A DNA stretch of 64,000 nt, taken from positions 1 through 64,000 of the forward strand of contig JBILTR010000023.1 in assembly GCA_044371425.1 (NCBI GenBank), given 5' to 3'. The notes under the pieces were generated by a model that saw nothing but the letters and a program-made list of their open reading frames with translations, made no database searches and was not told where the DNA came from. How positions within the stretch are numbered: the stretch's first letter is position 1; every line of letters begins with the position of its first letter. Below, piece by piece: positions 53,783-61,554 of this stretch. The DNA is from JBEISR01 sp044371425. Its GTDB lineage: Bacteria > Planctomycetota > Planctomycetia > Pirellulales > Pirellulaceae. The position numbers were made by a program, and so were the translations under genes.

Positions 53783-54348
53783 TAGCTGGACTCCCCCTTC
53801 GGATCCCCTGCGGGCGTCCCAGCGGAGTCATTGCGCTCACCAACGGAGGCACGCGAGCCGCTGGAGGGTGAGGAGGCCGATAGATAGGATCGCAGCGGAA
53901 GGAGAATTTTCCCTAGCCGATGATGGGCTTGCGGCAATCCCGACTGAACCAGTTCATCGAGCGATCGAATCTTGCGATCCAGTTCCGGTAGCAGTCTCTG
54001 CCACTCGATTGCCGTCTGCTTGGCAACTGTCAGTTTCGCTTGGCAAAGCTTCTTCCGTTCGGTCCAAAGATGGAGAGTTTTTCGTTCCGAACTGCAAGCC
54101 GGCGTGTCGCTGGCTCGACTTCGTGATTCGCACCTTGCCAGTGCTTCCCTCGCTTCGGTCCACCTTCGTTCGGCAGCCACCAATTGCTGGGTCCAGTAGC
54201 CAGGCGCCTCCTCCTCAACCCAGCGCGTCATTCGATGCATCTGTTGCAGCGCGGCTTCCACTTGTGCGGCCAAAGCCGTGCGGGTTTCTCCGATCTTTTC
54301 CTGGAAACGCGAAAGCGCTTCCACGTCGGTTACCCTTGCATCAGCCAT
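53782..54348 (-). CDS. Coiled-coil protein in the type VII-like locus
   Basis: The 188-residue protein is almost all helix, with a long Trp-containing coiled-coil region (about residues 8-160: ALSRFQEKIGETRTALAAQV, VEEEAPGYWTQQLVAAERRW, LHLWTERKKLCQAKLTVAKQ) and a Ser/Gly/Asp-rich disordered tail. No signal peptide or known domain. It overlaps the upstream small WRD protein by 8 bases and the downstream one by 1 base, so the three are translationally coupled. It may be a longer LXG-like or chaperone-type subunit. I cannot assign function. Confidence 0.72.
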   Translation of the reverse strand: MADARVTDVEALSRFQEKIGETRTALAAQVEAALQQMHRMTRWVEEEAPGYWTQQLVAAERRWTEAREALARCESRSRASDTPACSSERKTLHLWTERKKLCQAKLTVAKQTAIEWQRLLPELDRKIRSLDELVQSGLPQAHHRLGKILLPLRSYLSASSPSSGSRASVGERNDSAGTPAGDPKGESS

Positions 54349-54613
54349 TGCGCTGATACTCCTCGATCAACTCTGCTTTGCGTATCAGGTACGGTATGTA
54401 CCCTTCGGTCGTCTCCAGCAAACGCTGCAGCTGCTTCCAGTGGTCTTCAAACTCGGCGGAGAATTTCCGATGCTCCTGATCCCTCCAGGAGGCCCCAAGC
54501 CGTGACATTTCCTCTTTCAGTTTTGACGACGAATCTCCCAACTGGGAATTGAAACGTTTCAGCATCATGGCGAAATGCCGCAGCTGCTCTGGATCAACGA
54601 TAGCCTGGTTCAT
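54341..54613 (-). CDS. Small WXG100-like protein (WRD variant), first of the pair
   Basis: The 90-residue protein starts MNQAIVDPEQLRHFAMML. Helix 1 (about 8-40: FAMMLKRFNSQLGDSSSKLK) is followed by the turn GASWRDQEHRKFSAEF at about 46 and helix 2 (DHWKQLQRLLETTEGYIPYL). The layout is that of the WXG100/ESAT-6 family, with W-R-D in place of W-x-G, like the 81-residue neighbour. The tail is IRKAELIEEYQ; the YxxxE-type export tail of classical ESX substrates is not clear. It overlaps the coiled-coil gene by 8 bases. Confidence 0.78.
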   Translation of the reverse strand: MNQAIVDPEQLRHFAMMLKRFNSQLGDSSSKLKEEMSRLGASWRDQEHRKFSAEFEDHWKQLQRLLETTEGYIPYLIRKAELIEEYQRNG

Positions 54614-54669
54614 ATTCCATTCCCTCTTGCTGCCGTTTCAATGCCACCCACAGTAGCCCAGCCGATGAT

Positions 54670-55554
54670 TCAACGCGGCAAAAGTTCCAAACGGTCGATA
54701 CGCGCTTGGATGGCTTGCGATGACTCGATCGCCAGTTCTTTCCAAATCCTCAGATATCCCAGCGCGGGTTCCACCCAACCTTGCGACTCAGCCAACTGAG
54801 CGGCTGCGTCGAGAGCCTTGCACCGCACGTCATGGGGCGAGAGGGGATTGCGAGCGATGGCGGCGCGCCGATAGGCAGTCAAAGCGTCCAGATAATCGCC
54901 TCGTTGCTGCAGGATACGCCCCAGCTGAAATCGGGCATGCCCCCGCAACTCTGAAATCTTCTCGGCTTGTTGCAGCCGCTGAAATGCTTCCTCCATCTGA
55001 CCTAACTGGCAGTGCGCCGACGCCAACGGCAATAGCAACTCGGTCTGCTCCGGATGTCGCTCCAGTCGACTCGTACAAACCGAAATCCTCGTGTTGGCGT
55101 ACGATACCTCCGCCCGCTCCGCATGCTGCACATTCTCTTCCGTCGGATGCTCCTTGGCCTGCAACTGCGCCGCCATCAGCTCCGCTTTGGCGACCTGATG
55201 GCGAGCCTCTTCGTGGAGGCTAAGCAAGCCGTCATGATCGGGTTGATGAGCCACCCCAGAGTCGAGCACTCGGAGGGCATCTCGCCACCTCTGCTGCTCG
55301 AAGTAGATCTCCGCCAGCTCCAGATAAGGCATTGGATCGGCAGGCGTGTGGCGAATAGCCTGCTCCAACTCCTGATATCGCTGCAGTTCCACACGCGGCT
55401 GCTCAGGCTCTGCAGATTCCCGTGACGGGCCACTCACCAGCGGATCGACGGCGGGACGACGCAGCAGCAGGTCATCGACGGCCTGAAATCGCGAGAGAAT
55501 CTTCGCGCCAGCCTGGGCGCTGGTGCCCGTCTCCTTCGACCCCGTCTTGGCCAT
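54670..55554 (-). CDS. TPR-repeat protein in the type VII-like locus
   Basis: The 294-residue protein from ATG 55554 (GGGAG upstream) has no signal peptide. It has several tetratricopeptide repeats: PYLELAEIYFEQQRWRDALR, HPEQTELLLPLASAHCQLGQ with MEEAFQRLQQA, and ARFQLGRILQQRGDYLDALT. It is the first gene of the operon, 56 bases before the first small WRD protein. Possibly a chaperone or scaffold for secretion of the small proteins; this is contextual inference. Confidence 0.82.
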   Translation of the reverse strand: MAKTGSKETGTSAQAGAKILSRFQAVDDLLLRRPAVDPLVSGPSRESAEPEQPRVELQRYQELEQAIRHTPADPMPYLELAEIYFEQQRWRDALRVLDSGVAHQPDHDGLLSLHEEARHQVAKAELMAAQLQAKEHPTEENVQHAERAEVSYANTRISVCTSRLERHPEQTELLLPLASAHCQLGQMEEAFQRLQQAEKISELRGHARFQLGRILQQRGDYLDALTAYRRAAIARNPLSPHDVRCKALDAAAQLAESQGWVEPALGYLRIWKELAIESSQAIQARIDRLELLPR

Positions 55555-55923
55555 GATGCAAACGTCTCCCTGTCCATCGTTCGGCAATCGAGCATCGCTC
55601 TCCTGTCTGCCGCTCCACCCCATCCACACGGAAACGGTGGGCGTCCGATCGCTGCAGAAAAGGGGATTCCCTTGGATCGCTCATCCCCCTTCCAATTCTT
55701 CCTTTAGTTCTATTCCATCGTCGATAAGTCGGCTACGAGAGACAGGAATTACTCGAAGAATTTCAATCCAGCAGCCATGCTCTTGCCGCTCTTGCAGTAC
55801 CGGACGGCTGGTTTTCCCAGCCCAAAAGATCATTCTGGATTCGCGCTGGCACCAATCAAAAGTGGTGCCCCATCCAGGCTCGGTAGTCCTTGCCCCCGGC
55901 CTATCTGAGACACGGAAAGTCGC
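55555..55923. other. Intergenic region upstream of the type VII-like operon
   Basis: The 369 bases between yqgE and the TPR gene contain no gene that I can support. The operon promoter probably lies here. Confidence 0.45.
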
Positions 55924-56490
55924 TCAGTTCCAATCGGGATCCGAACGGAGCCATTCGGGCGGGACGACGTTGCCGAGGATCTGGTCGCCGACGCGATGGA
56001 CCAACGATTGCCAAGACGCCTCGTCGATCGAAAAAATCTGGTCGAGGCTGAGGCAAGAGACCATCCAGCCACCAGCCTGCAGCTCTTCCTCCAATTGACC
56101 AGGGCCCCATCCGGCGTAGCCCACAAAGATTTTGCATCGGATCTCCGTCAACACCAGCAACGCCGAAAGATGCTCGCCCAAGCTCGTGAAGGCGACTCCA
56201 TCCGATGATCGGTACTGAGCGAACTCGGGGTGATCATGCAGCGTCATCAGACGGGTCGCTTCCACTGGCCCGCCATGGAAGACCGAAATGCCGGAAAAGT
56301 GCGGCAACTTACTCGGCTGAACCCCTTGGCTTACCAGCCAATCGGCGAAGGATTGCCCAGTGTCTCGATTGAGCACCACGCCGATCGCACCTTCCTCATC
56401 GTGGGTCACGATGTAGACGATGGTGCGTCGAAAGTTTGGATCTTCCAGATAAGGGGAAGCGATCAGGCATTTTCCTGCGATCGATTCCAC
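55924..56490 (-). CDS. yqgE: YqgE/AlgH family protein (UPF0301)
   Basis: The 188-residue cytoplasmic protein is of a conserved family of unknown biochemical role, linked with transcription regulation in some bacteria (AlgH). Motifs: GKCLIASPYLEDPNFRRTIVY, EGAIGVVLNRDTG, VFHGGPVEATRL and VFVGYAGWGPGQLEEEL (read here as KIFVGYAGWGPGQLEEEL), plus PPEWLRSDP. The GTG at 56490 with GGAGGCGGGAGC upstream is chosen as start; it overlaps the fabH stop by 28 bases, so the two are linked. Confidence 0.9.
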   Translation of the reverse strand: MESIAGKCLIASPYLEDPNFRRTIVYIVTHDEEGAIGVVLNRDTGQSFADWLVSQGVQPSKLPHFSGISVFHGGPVEATRLMTLHDHPEFAQYRSSDGVAFTSLGEHLSALLVLTEIRCKIFVGYAGWGPGQLEEELQAGGWMVSCLSLDQIFSIDEASWQSLVHRVGDQILGNVVPPEWLRSDPDWN

Positions 56491-57488
56491 GCTCCCGCCT
56501 CCTTCCACCAACAACCCGCCCAACTCCAACCTACACCAAAACCAATCAATAGCGATTCCATCCCCACCTTCAATTCGCCGCTTTGACGAAGTTGTCGGAT
56601 CAGGATCGGTAGCGTCGAAGAAACCGTGTTCCCCATCGACTGCAAACGAATCGGCAGACGCTGGTCGTCGACTTCCATCTTCTCCTGAAGGAGCTTCAGC
56701 ATTTTGGAGGTGGCTTGATGGAAGAGCAGCCAGTCGACGTCCTCCAGAGTGCGGCCGGCGCTGCGGAGCACCTGATCGACAAGCTGGGGAATGGCATCGA
56801 CGGTGAAGGTCATCAAACTGGCACCGTCCATATAGAGTCGACTAGCCCATCGCTTTCGACCGCGCGGCTGGATGGCATCTTTCAGCGGCCTGGCTCCTCC
56901 CTCGGCCACCAGCAGAGTATCCGCTCCAGAACCATCGGTGCCGAACTGAAAGCCACCCAATGACTGCTGCTCGGACGCGACGATCCAGGTGGCCGCAGCC
57001 GCATCGCCGAAGATGGTCCGCAAGCTGCGATCGGCAGGATCGATGTACTTCGAATAGGTCTCGGCGGTCAGCAGCAGGATATTCCTGGCTTGGCCGCTTC
57101 GAATCAACCCTTCTGCCATCGACAGTCCATAGACGAATCCCGAACAGCCAAGATTGAAATCGAAAGCGCCGACCGACGTGGGTAGCCCCAGACGCTGCTG
57201 GATCAGACAGGCGGTCGTCGGCAGGGGATAATCAGGCGACTGGGTGCAAAGCAGAACAAAGTCGCACTGGCTGCGGTCGATTCCGAACTCGCGAAATAGC
57301 TTTTCCGCCGCCGCGACAGCCAAATCCGCAGACGTCTCATCGGGAGCCGCGATATACCGCTGCTCAACCCCTGTCTTGGCAGCAATTTCTTCGATATTCC
57401 ATTGCGGGTGCTCAGCCGCCAATTGCGCGTTGGTTTCCACTCGCGAAGGGTAGTGAACCGCGATCGGACCAATCTGTGCGAAAGCCAC
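56463..57488 (-). CDS. fabH: 3-oxoacyl-ACP synthase III (KASIII-like)
   Basis: The 341-residue thiolase-fold enzyme has the catalytic triad Cys115 (FNLGCSGFVYGL), His257 (LLFHQATSKML) and Asn287 (MGNTVSSTLPI), as in FabH. It condenses acetyl-CoA with malonyl-ACP to start fatty acid synthesis. It starts at GTG 57488. The FGTDGSGADTLLV and GDAAAATWI segments are also typical. Because no plsX/fabD is near, a dedicated role (branched or other chain starters) is possible. It overlaps yqgE by 28 bases. Confidence 0.93.
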   Translation of the reverse strand: MAFAQIGPIAVHYPSRVETNAQLAAEHPQWNIEEIAAKTGVEQRYIAAPDETSADLAVAAAEKLFREFGIDRSQCDFVLLCTQSPDYPLPTTACLIQQRLGLPTSVGAFDFNLGCSGFVYGLSMAEGLIRSGQARNILLLTAETYSKYIDPADRSLRTIFGDAAAATWIVASEQQSLGGFQFGTDGSGADTLLVAEGGARPLKDAIQPRGRKRWASRLYMDGASLMTFTVDAIPQLVDQVLRSAGRTLEDVDWLLFHQATSKMLKLLQEKMEVDDQRLPIRLQSMGNTVSSTLPILIRQLRQSGELKVGMESLLIGFGVGWSWAGCWWKEAGAWNRSQENA

Positions 57489-57600
57489 GGAATCATTCCT
57501 TGCAGATGCCCATCCTCACCGGTCGGCCGCTCCTCGCCCCGCCTCGATTCTCCGGTGGGATACCAGCGCCCTATCGTAGCATGGATCGGCGATGCAAGGA

Positions 57601-58086
57601 TCACCACTTGGGGCGTTTGAGGATCTCACTGACGATCAGAGCTGCCCGCAGTGTCTTAGGATCGCGAATCAGGTCGCGCACCGCTTCCGATCGGTCGATA
57701 GCACCGGACATCGACTGTGGCGCCTGCTCGGAAAGCTTCGGAAGCGTACCCACTGCATGGTCGATCGCTTGCTGAACATGCCGCTCCAGCTTGTCCTCCT
57801 CTTCCTCTGCCAGATGCCGCGACTCGAGCTGAGACAGATTCGATTTCTTCGGAATTCTCGAAGTACGAGCATCGGGAGAGGATTCTTTGCCTTCGTCGCT
57901 GCGGGAGATACGACGAACCGGCTCCTCCACAGGATCCAGGATTTCTACCACTTCTACCGCAGCGATTTTCCGTTCTTCCCGACGGCCGCGAGTGATTCCT
58001 GTTCTCCCAGAAGATGCATTCTCTTCTTGGCGCAGCTTCTCCGCTCGCTTCTTCGCGGCTTCCTTGAGAAAGGCATCTAGATCCAC
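57601..58086 (-). CDS. Hypothetical protein downstream of floA
   Basis: The 161-residue protein begins at GTG 58086 (VDLDAFLKEAAKKRAEKL), with AAAGGG upstream. It is highly charged, with a helical N-terminus, a basic/acidic middle region (SGRTGITRGRREERKIAAVE) and a conserved-looking C-terminus RDPKTLRAALIVSEILKRPKW. It follows floA by 37 bases, so it probably is co-transcribed. No domain is recognised. Possible partner of the flotillin. Confidence 0.72.
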   Translation of the reverse strand: MDLDAFLKEAAKKRAEKLRQEENASSGRTGITRGRREERKIAAVEVVEILDPVEEPVRRISRSDEGKESSPDARTSRIPKKSNLSQLESRHLAEEEEDKLERHVQQAIDHAVGTLPKLSEQAPQSMSGAIDRSEAVRDLIRDPKTLRAALIVSEILKRPKW

Positions 58087-58123
58087 GTTGCAACCCTTTG
58101 GTGCGCTAGGGAAATTGGGGAAA

Positions 58124-59179
58124 TCAGCCTTCGGTGGTTTGAACCAACGAAGGGGTGCCCGCATTGCTAGTCCCCGCGATGGACCGACGCATTTCGGTAT
58201 CGGCGTCGACATTCTTCAGCCGATAGTAATCCATGATGTTCAGCTTCCCTTGCCGCAGCGCGGTCGAAATGGCTAGCGGCACCTGCGACTCCGCCTGCAC
58301 CAAAGCCGCTCGACTCTCCTGCATCCGAGCAATCATCTCCTGCTCCGCCGCCACCGCTTCAGCTCGCTTGCCTTCCGCGCGAGCCCGTGCGACACGGACA
58401 TCCGCTTCAGCGCGATCCGCCTGCAAACGAGCCCCGATGTTCTCTCCGACGTCGATGCCGGCGATGTCGATCGACACGATTTCGAAGGCGGTCTGAGCAT
58501 CGAGTTTTTTGGCGAGCACTTGCTTGGAAATCACATCGGGATTTTCCAGCACCTGCTTGTGACTGTCCGACATACCGATGGCCGAAACAATCCCTTCGCC
58601 GACTCGCGCTACAATCGTTTCTTCGGTCGCCCCACCGATCAATCGCTGCAAGTTCGCTCGCACCGTAACCCGCGCCTTAACTTTCAACTGAATTCCATCC
58701 TTGGCAACCGCATCCAAGGAAGGCCGAGATGCCCCCTTGGGTGGGCAATCGATCACCTTCGGATAGACACTGGTCTGCACCGCATCCAGTACATCTCGGC
58801 CCGCCAAGTCGATCGCCGTGGCTTCGCGAAACGTCAGCGTGATCTGCTTACTCTTTCTCGCTGCAATCAGCGCGCGGATCACCTGCGGAACGTTCCCGCC
58901 TGCCATGGCATGAGCCTGCAGGCTTGCGGAAGTCAAATCCGGATCTTTCAGCCCAGCCTGCACCGCCATGATCTTGCTGCGCACGATCGTCCGGGCATCG
59001 ATCTTTCGGAACCGCATCCCGATCAAGTCCCAGATCGTGATGCCTGCATCGGTCAAAACCGATTGAATCCACAGCCAGAAGAAGTTGGCGAAAATCGCCA
59101 GAAACGCCATCAAGGCAAGGAAGAATACTGCGGCTCCAACCAACGCCGCGATCGCCGCCGGAGAAATCGAATCACCCAT
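58124..59179 (-). CDS. floA: Flotillin-like protein FloA
   Basis: The 351-residue SPFH-type membrane-microdomain protein of the UPF0365 (YqfA) family starts at ATG 59179. It has an N-terminal helix (IAALVGAAVFFLALMAFLAIFANFFWLW) and the family segments RMRFRKIDARTIVRS-like GMRFRKIDARTIVRSKI, ITLTFREATAIDLAGRD, LKVKARVTVRANLQRLIGGA, and DIAGIDVGENIGARLQADRA. The C-terminus has EAxA repeats (RARAEGKRAEAVAAEQEM). It scaffolds membrane proteins. The nfeD gene is divergent. Confidence 0.96.
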   Translation of the reverse strand: MGDSISPAAIAALVGAAVFFLALMAFLAIFANFFWLWIQSVLTDAGITIWDLIGMRFRKIDARTIVRSKIMAVQAGLKDPDLTSASLQAHAMAGGNVPQVIRALIAARKSKQITLTFREATAIDLAGRDVLDAVQTSVYPKVIDCPPKGASRPSLDAVAKDGIQLKVKARVTVRANLQRLIGGATEETIVARVGEGIVSAIGMSDSHKQVLENPDVISKQVLAKKLDAQTAFEIVSIDIAGIDVGENIGARLQADRAEADVRVARARAEGKRAEAVAAEQEMIARMQESRAALVQAESQVPLAISTALRQGKLNIMDYYRLKNVDADTEMRRSIAGTSNAGTPSLVQTTEG

Positions 59180-59941
59180 GGCTGGTTTCACCCCCGATTG
59201 CAACTCCACCTGGGTTCCCGACAGCTCGACGCAACGCCGAACCAAGAGCCAAGGAACCTCAGACCCGATCTGCACTACCGCATTATCTTAGTCCAATCCC
59301 CCTGGATTGACCACCAAAGCCTTTCAGCCAACCGCCTCCTTCGCCTCCCATTCCCAGACGCGAGCTCCCTGCGAAACTCCCTATCTTTCGTCCATCTGGG
59401 GTGAATTCTGGGCACCATCTCATCACTTGATCCGTCTGGCATTGTCTGAGGAAAAACGCCAGTCGGGTCACGCCGCACCGTCTGCAATCTCCCAAATCTC
59501 AGTGGAAGCTCGCAATCGCTCCGGTGTCCTTCGGCTGAAGAAAAAAGAACCACCAGGCTTGCGCCGCTCCGTTCGTTTGGGCCCCAACTCCCATCTGGCA
59601 CAGCCGTGTAGCTATCGGTAGGACTCGCCCGACTGCCCTGCGGAATCGTCGTCCGGACCTGACTATCTTCCGGCCTTCTTCACGATGAAGACGGTGTCGA
59701 GCGTTGGGGAATCCCACCGCAACGCGCATTCGTTGCCGCCCTAGGATGGCTCACCCAGCACCCGCCAATCCGCCTTTCCCCCACTGCGACTCGGCAGCCC
59801 TCCCCGCTCGCTCTACAATCTGATCATCGAAACGTTGCTGCGATATCTTGCGAGTCTGGCACCAGCCGTCGGTTTTCTAGTGGAACAAGTCTGGATACGC
59901 GCAGAGCCCCTATCCGTCCACGCTTCCGGGAGATTTACAGT
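59180..59941. other. Long intergenic region between floA and nfeD
   Basis: The 762-base divergent gap has several open frames on both strands but none that look like protein, start with an RBS, or resemble a family. I found no RNA gene. It should carry both promoters. Confidence 0.42.
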
Positions 59942-60733
59942 TTGGCACCGATCACTATCGCCACGCTTCTTTTTCTGGTTGCCGTCGTCCTGATCCTTCT
60001 GGACATCATCATCCCATCGGGAGCGATGCTTTTGGTGGCGGGGATCGTCGCTGGCCTAGGGTCGGTGCTCTTCGGTTTTCGAGACAGTTTTTCGACGGGA
60101 CTGACCTTTCTGATCCTCTTTCTTGCCGCGATCCCGATCCTGTTCATGGCATTTCTTCACCTTTGGCCCAAGACCGGCCTGGGGAAGAAAATTTTGGGAG
60201 AAATTCCCAAAGCCCAATCCTACCAGTGGTCCGATGCCACGCGACTATCCGATGCGAAGCAACTGATCGGGGTCAATGGAATTGCCGAATCGGACCTGCT
60301 TCCTTCAGGCTCGGTACGAATTGAAGGCCATTCCTTTGAATCGCTCAGCGATGGTCCACCGATCCATCGAGGCGACTCGGTGCGAGTGGTGCGAATCGAC
60401 ATGGGCAGATTGGTCGTCGTCCCCGCGTCGCTTCATGCTGCCGTTCCGATGCCTCGCGTGGAACTCAGCAGCCCTGCCGCCAGCGAACCATCGGTGCCAC
60501 CACCGCAATCGCAACCGCCAACTCCCCGCGTTGAACCGGTTCCACCTTCCACCTCCGAACCAACGTCAGCCCCTTCATCCGCGCCACCGGGCCTCAGCCA
60601 GCCTGCAACACAGCCCCGCACGCGGCCGGGTGCAAGCGTTTTCGATCTTCCGCCGGAGGAATTGGGACTGAATCCAGAGTCCAAGTCGGAGACGGAACAA
60701 GCTCCCTCCCCCAAACGTCAAGAAGGCACCTGA
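59942..60733 (+). CDS. nfeD: NfeD-like membrane protein
   Basis: The 263-residue protein has three closely spaced hydrophobic helices at the N-terminus (LLFLVAVVLILLDIIIPSG, AMLLVAGIVAGLGSVLF, GLTFLILFLAAIPILFMAF) and the NfeD soluble OB-fold domain with IGVNGIAESDLLPSGSVRI, SVRVVRIDMGRLVVV. The C-terminal 85 residues are Pro/Ser-rich. The start is TTG 59942, with GGGAG upstream. NfeD proteins work with flotillins such as the divergent floA. No N-terminal protease part is present, so it is the short form. Confidence 0.9.
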   Translation: MAPITIATLLFLVAVVLILLDIIIPSGAMLLVAGIVAGLGSVLFGFRDSFSTGLTFLILFLAAIPILFMAFLHLWPKTGLGKKILGEIPKAQSYQWSDATRLSDAKQLIGVNGIAESDLLPSGSVRIEGHSFESLSDGPPIHRGDSVRVVRIDMGRLVVVPASLHAAVPMPRVELSSPAASEPSVPPPQSQPPTPRVEPVPPSTSEPTSAPSSAPPGLSQPATQPRTRPGASVFDLPPEELGLNPESKSETEQAPSPKRQEGT

Positions 60734-60843
60734 ACTCCTTCATCGAGATCAGAGGCCTGAGGCGGCATTTCAAAAATCCAATACTTGCGATTCCTTCAGA
60801 CCGGCCCCATGCAATGGATACCATGCCGACGGGATCAAGACCG

Positions 60844-61347
60844 ATGCATCCTGCCTGCCTGCCAATCGACCAACTGCTGGCCGACTGCGAAATTCAACGC
60901 GGCCGCCGCGGGGGACCTGGTGGGCAAAACCGAAACAAAGTCGAAACGGCGATTGTCATCCAACACCGATCGAGTGGCGTCCAATCCCAGTCGCACCGAC
61001 TACGCACCCAGGCGGCCAATCAGCAGGCGGCCATATTCCAGCTGCGGTGCCACATGGCGATCGAACTACGCGGCCCCGAAAAGGAACTGGATCCGACTTG
61101 CCAGCAACTCTGGCAGCGACGGGTGCAGAATGGACGGATCGTTCTCTCCAGCACCCACGATGACTTTCCCTGCATGCTGGCGATCGCCATGGACCGGCTT
61201 GCAAGGGAACACTGGCATCCGGCCCCAGCAGCGACATCCCTTCAAATCACCACCAGCCAATTGATCAAGCTGATTCGAAACCACCCAGCCGCCTTCCAGT
61301 ACGTGAACCAGCAGCGAGCCGTCTCCGATCTACCGCCGCTTCAATGA
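60844..61347 (+). CDS. Release-factor-like protein with GGQ domain
   Basis: The protein is 167 residues from ATG 60844 (MHPACLPIDQLL), or 177 from ATG 60814. It has only the RF-1 catalytic domain with GRRGGPGGQNRNKVET (GGQ at about 26-28) and the LRTQAANQQAA segment; the codon-recognition domain is absent. The C-terminal part (HPAAFQYVNQQRAV) differs from the basic tail of ArfB/YaeJ. It could rescue stalled ribosomes or act on another nascent chain. The true target is not known. Confidence 0.88.
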   Translation: MHPACLPIDQLLADCEIQRGRRGGPGGQNRNKVETAIVIQHRSSGVQSQSHRLRTQAANQQAAIFQLRCHMAIELRGPEKELDPTCQQLWQRRVQNGRIVLSSTHDDFPCMLAIAMDRLAREHWHPAPAATSLQITTSQLIKLIRNHPAAFQYVNQQRAVSDLPPLQ

Positions 61348-61463
61348 CGGTCCGAATCCGTCACGGCAATAAGCAGAGAAAGCGATCTTGGCCTCCGCTC
61401 CTCGATTCGCATCGACGAGCCCCAGATGGCTGGTCGACCTCCCGCTCGATGGCGACTCGCAAC

Positions 61464-61483
61464 ATTCTAACGCATATTAGAAT
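61464..61483. promoter_or_regulatory. AT-rich inverted repeat between convergent genes
   Basis: ATTCTAA and TTAGAAT form a perfect 7-bp inverted repeat with a 6-base spacer. It is unlike the GC-rich surroundings. It lies between the convergent RF-like gene and sthA, so it may be a bidirectional terminator or a protein site. Function unknown. Confidence 0.35.
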
Positions 61484-61554
61484 ATCGCATTCCTATCTTC
61501 AGGGCACAGGCCAAACGACTCCACCCGAATCCCGCACCGATCGTTCCGCCACAC

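Noticed and set aside
58520..59404. 294-codon open frame on the plus strand
   Set aside because: Antisense to floA; its Arg/His/Leu/Asn-rich translation is not protein-like.
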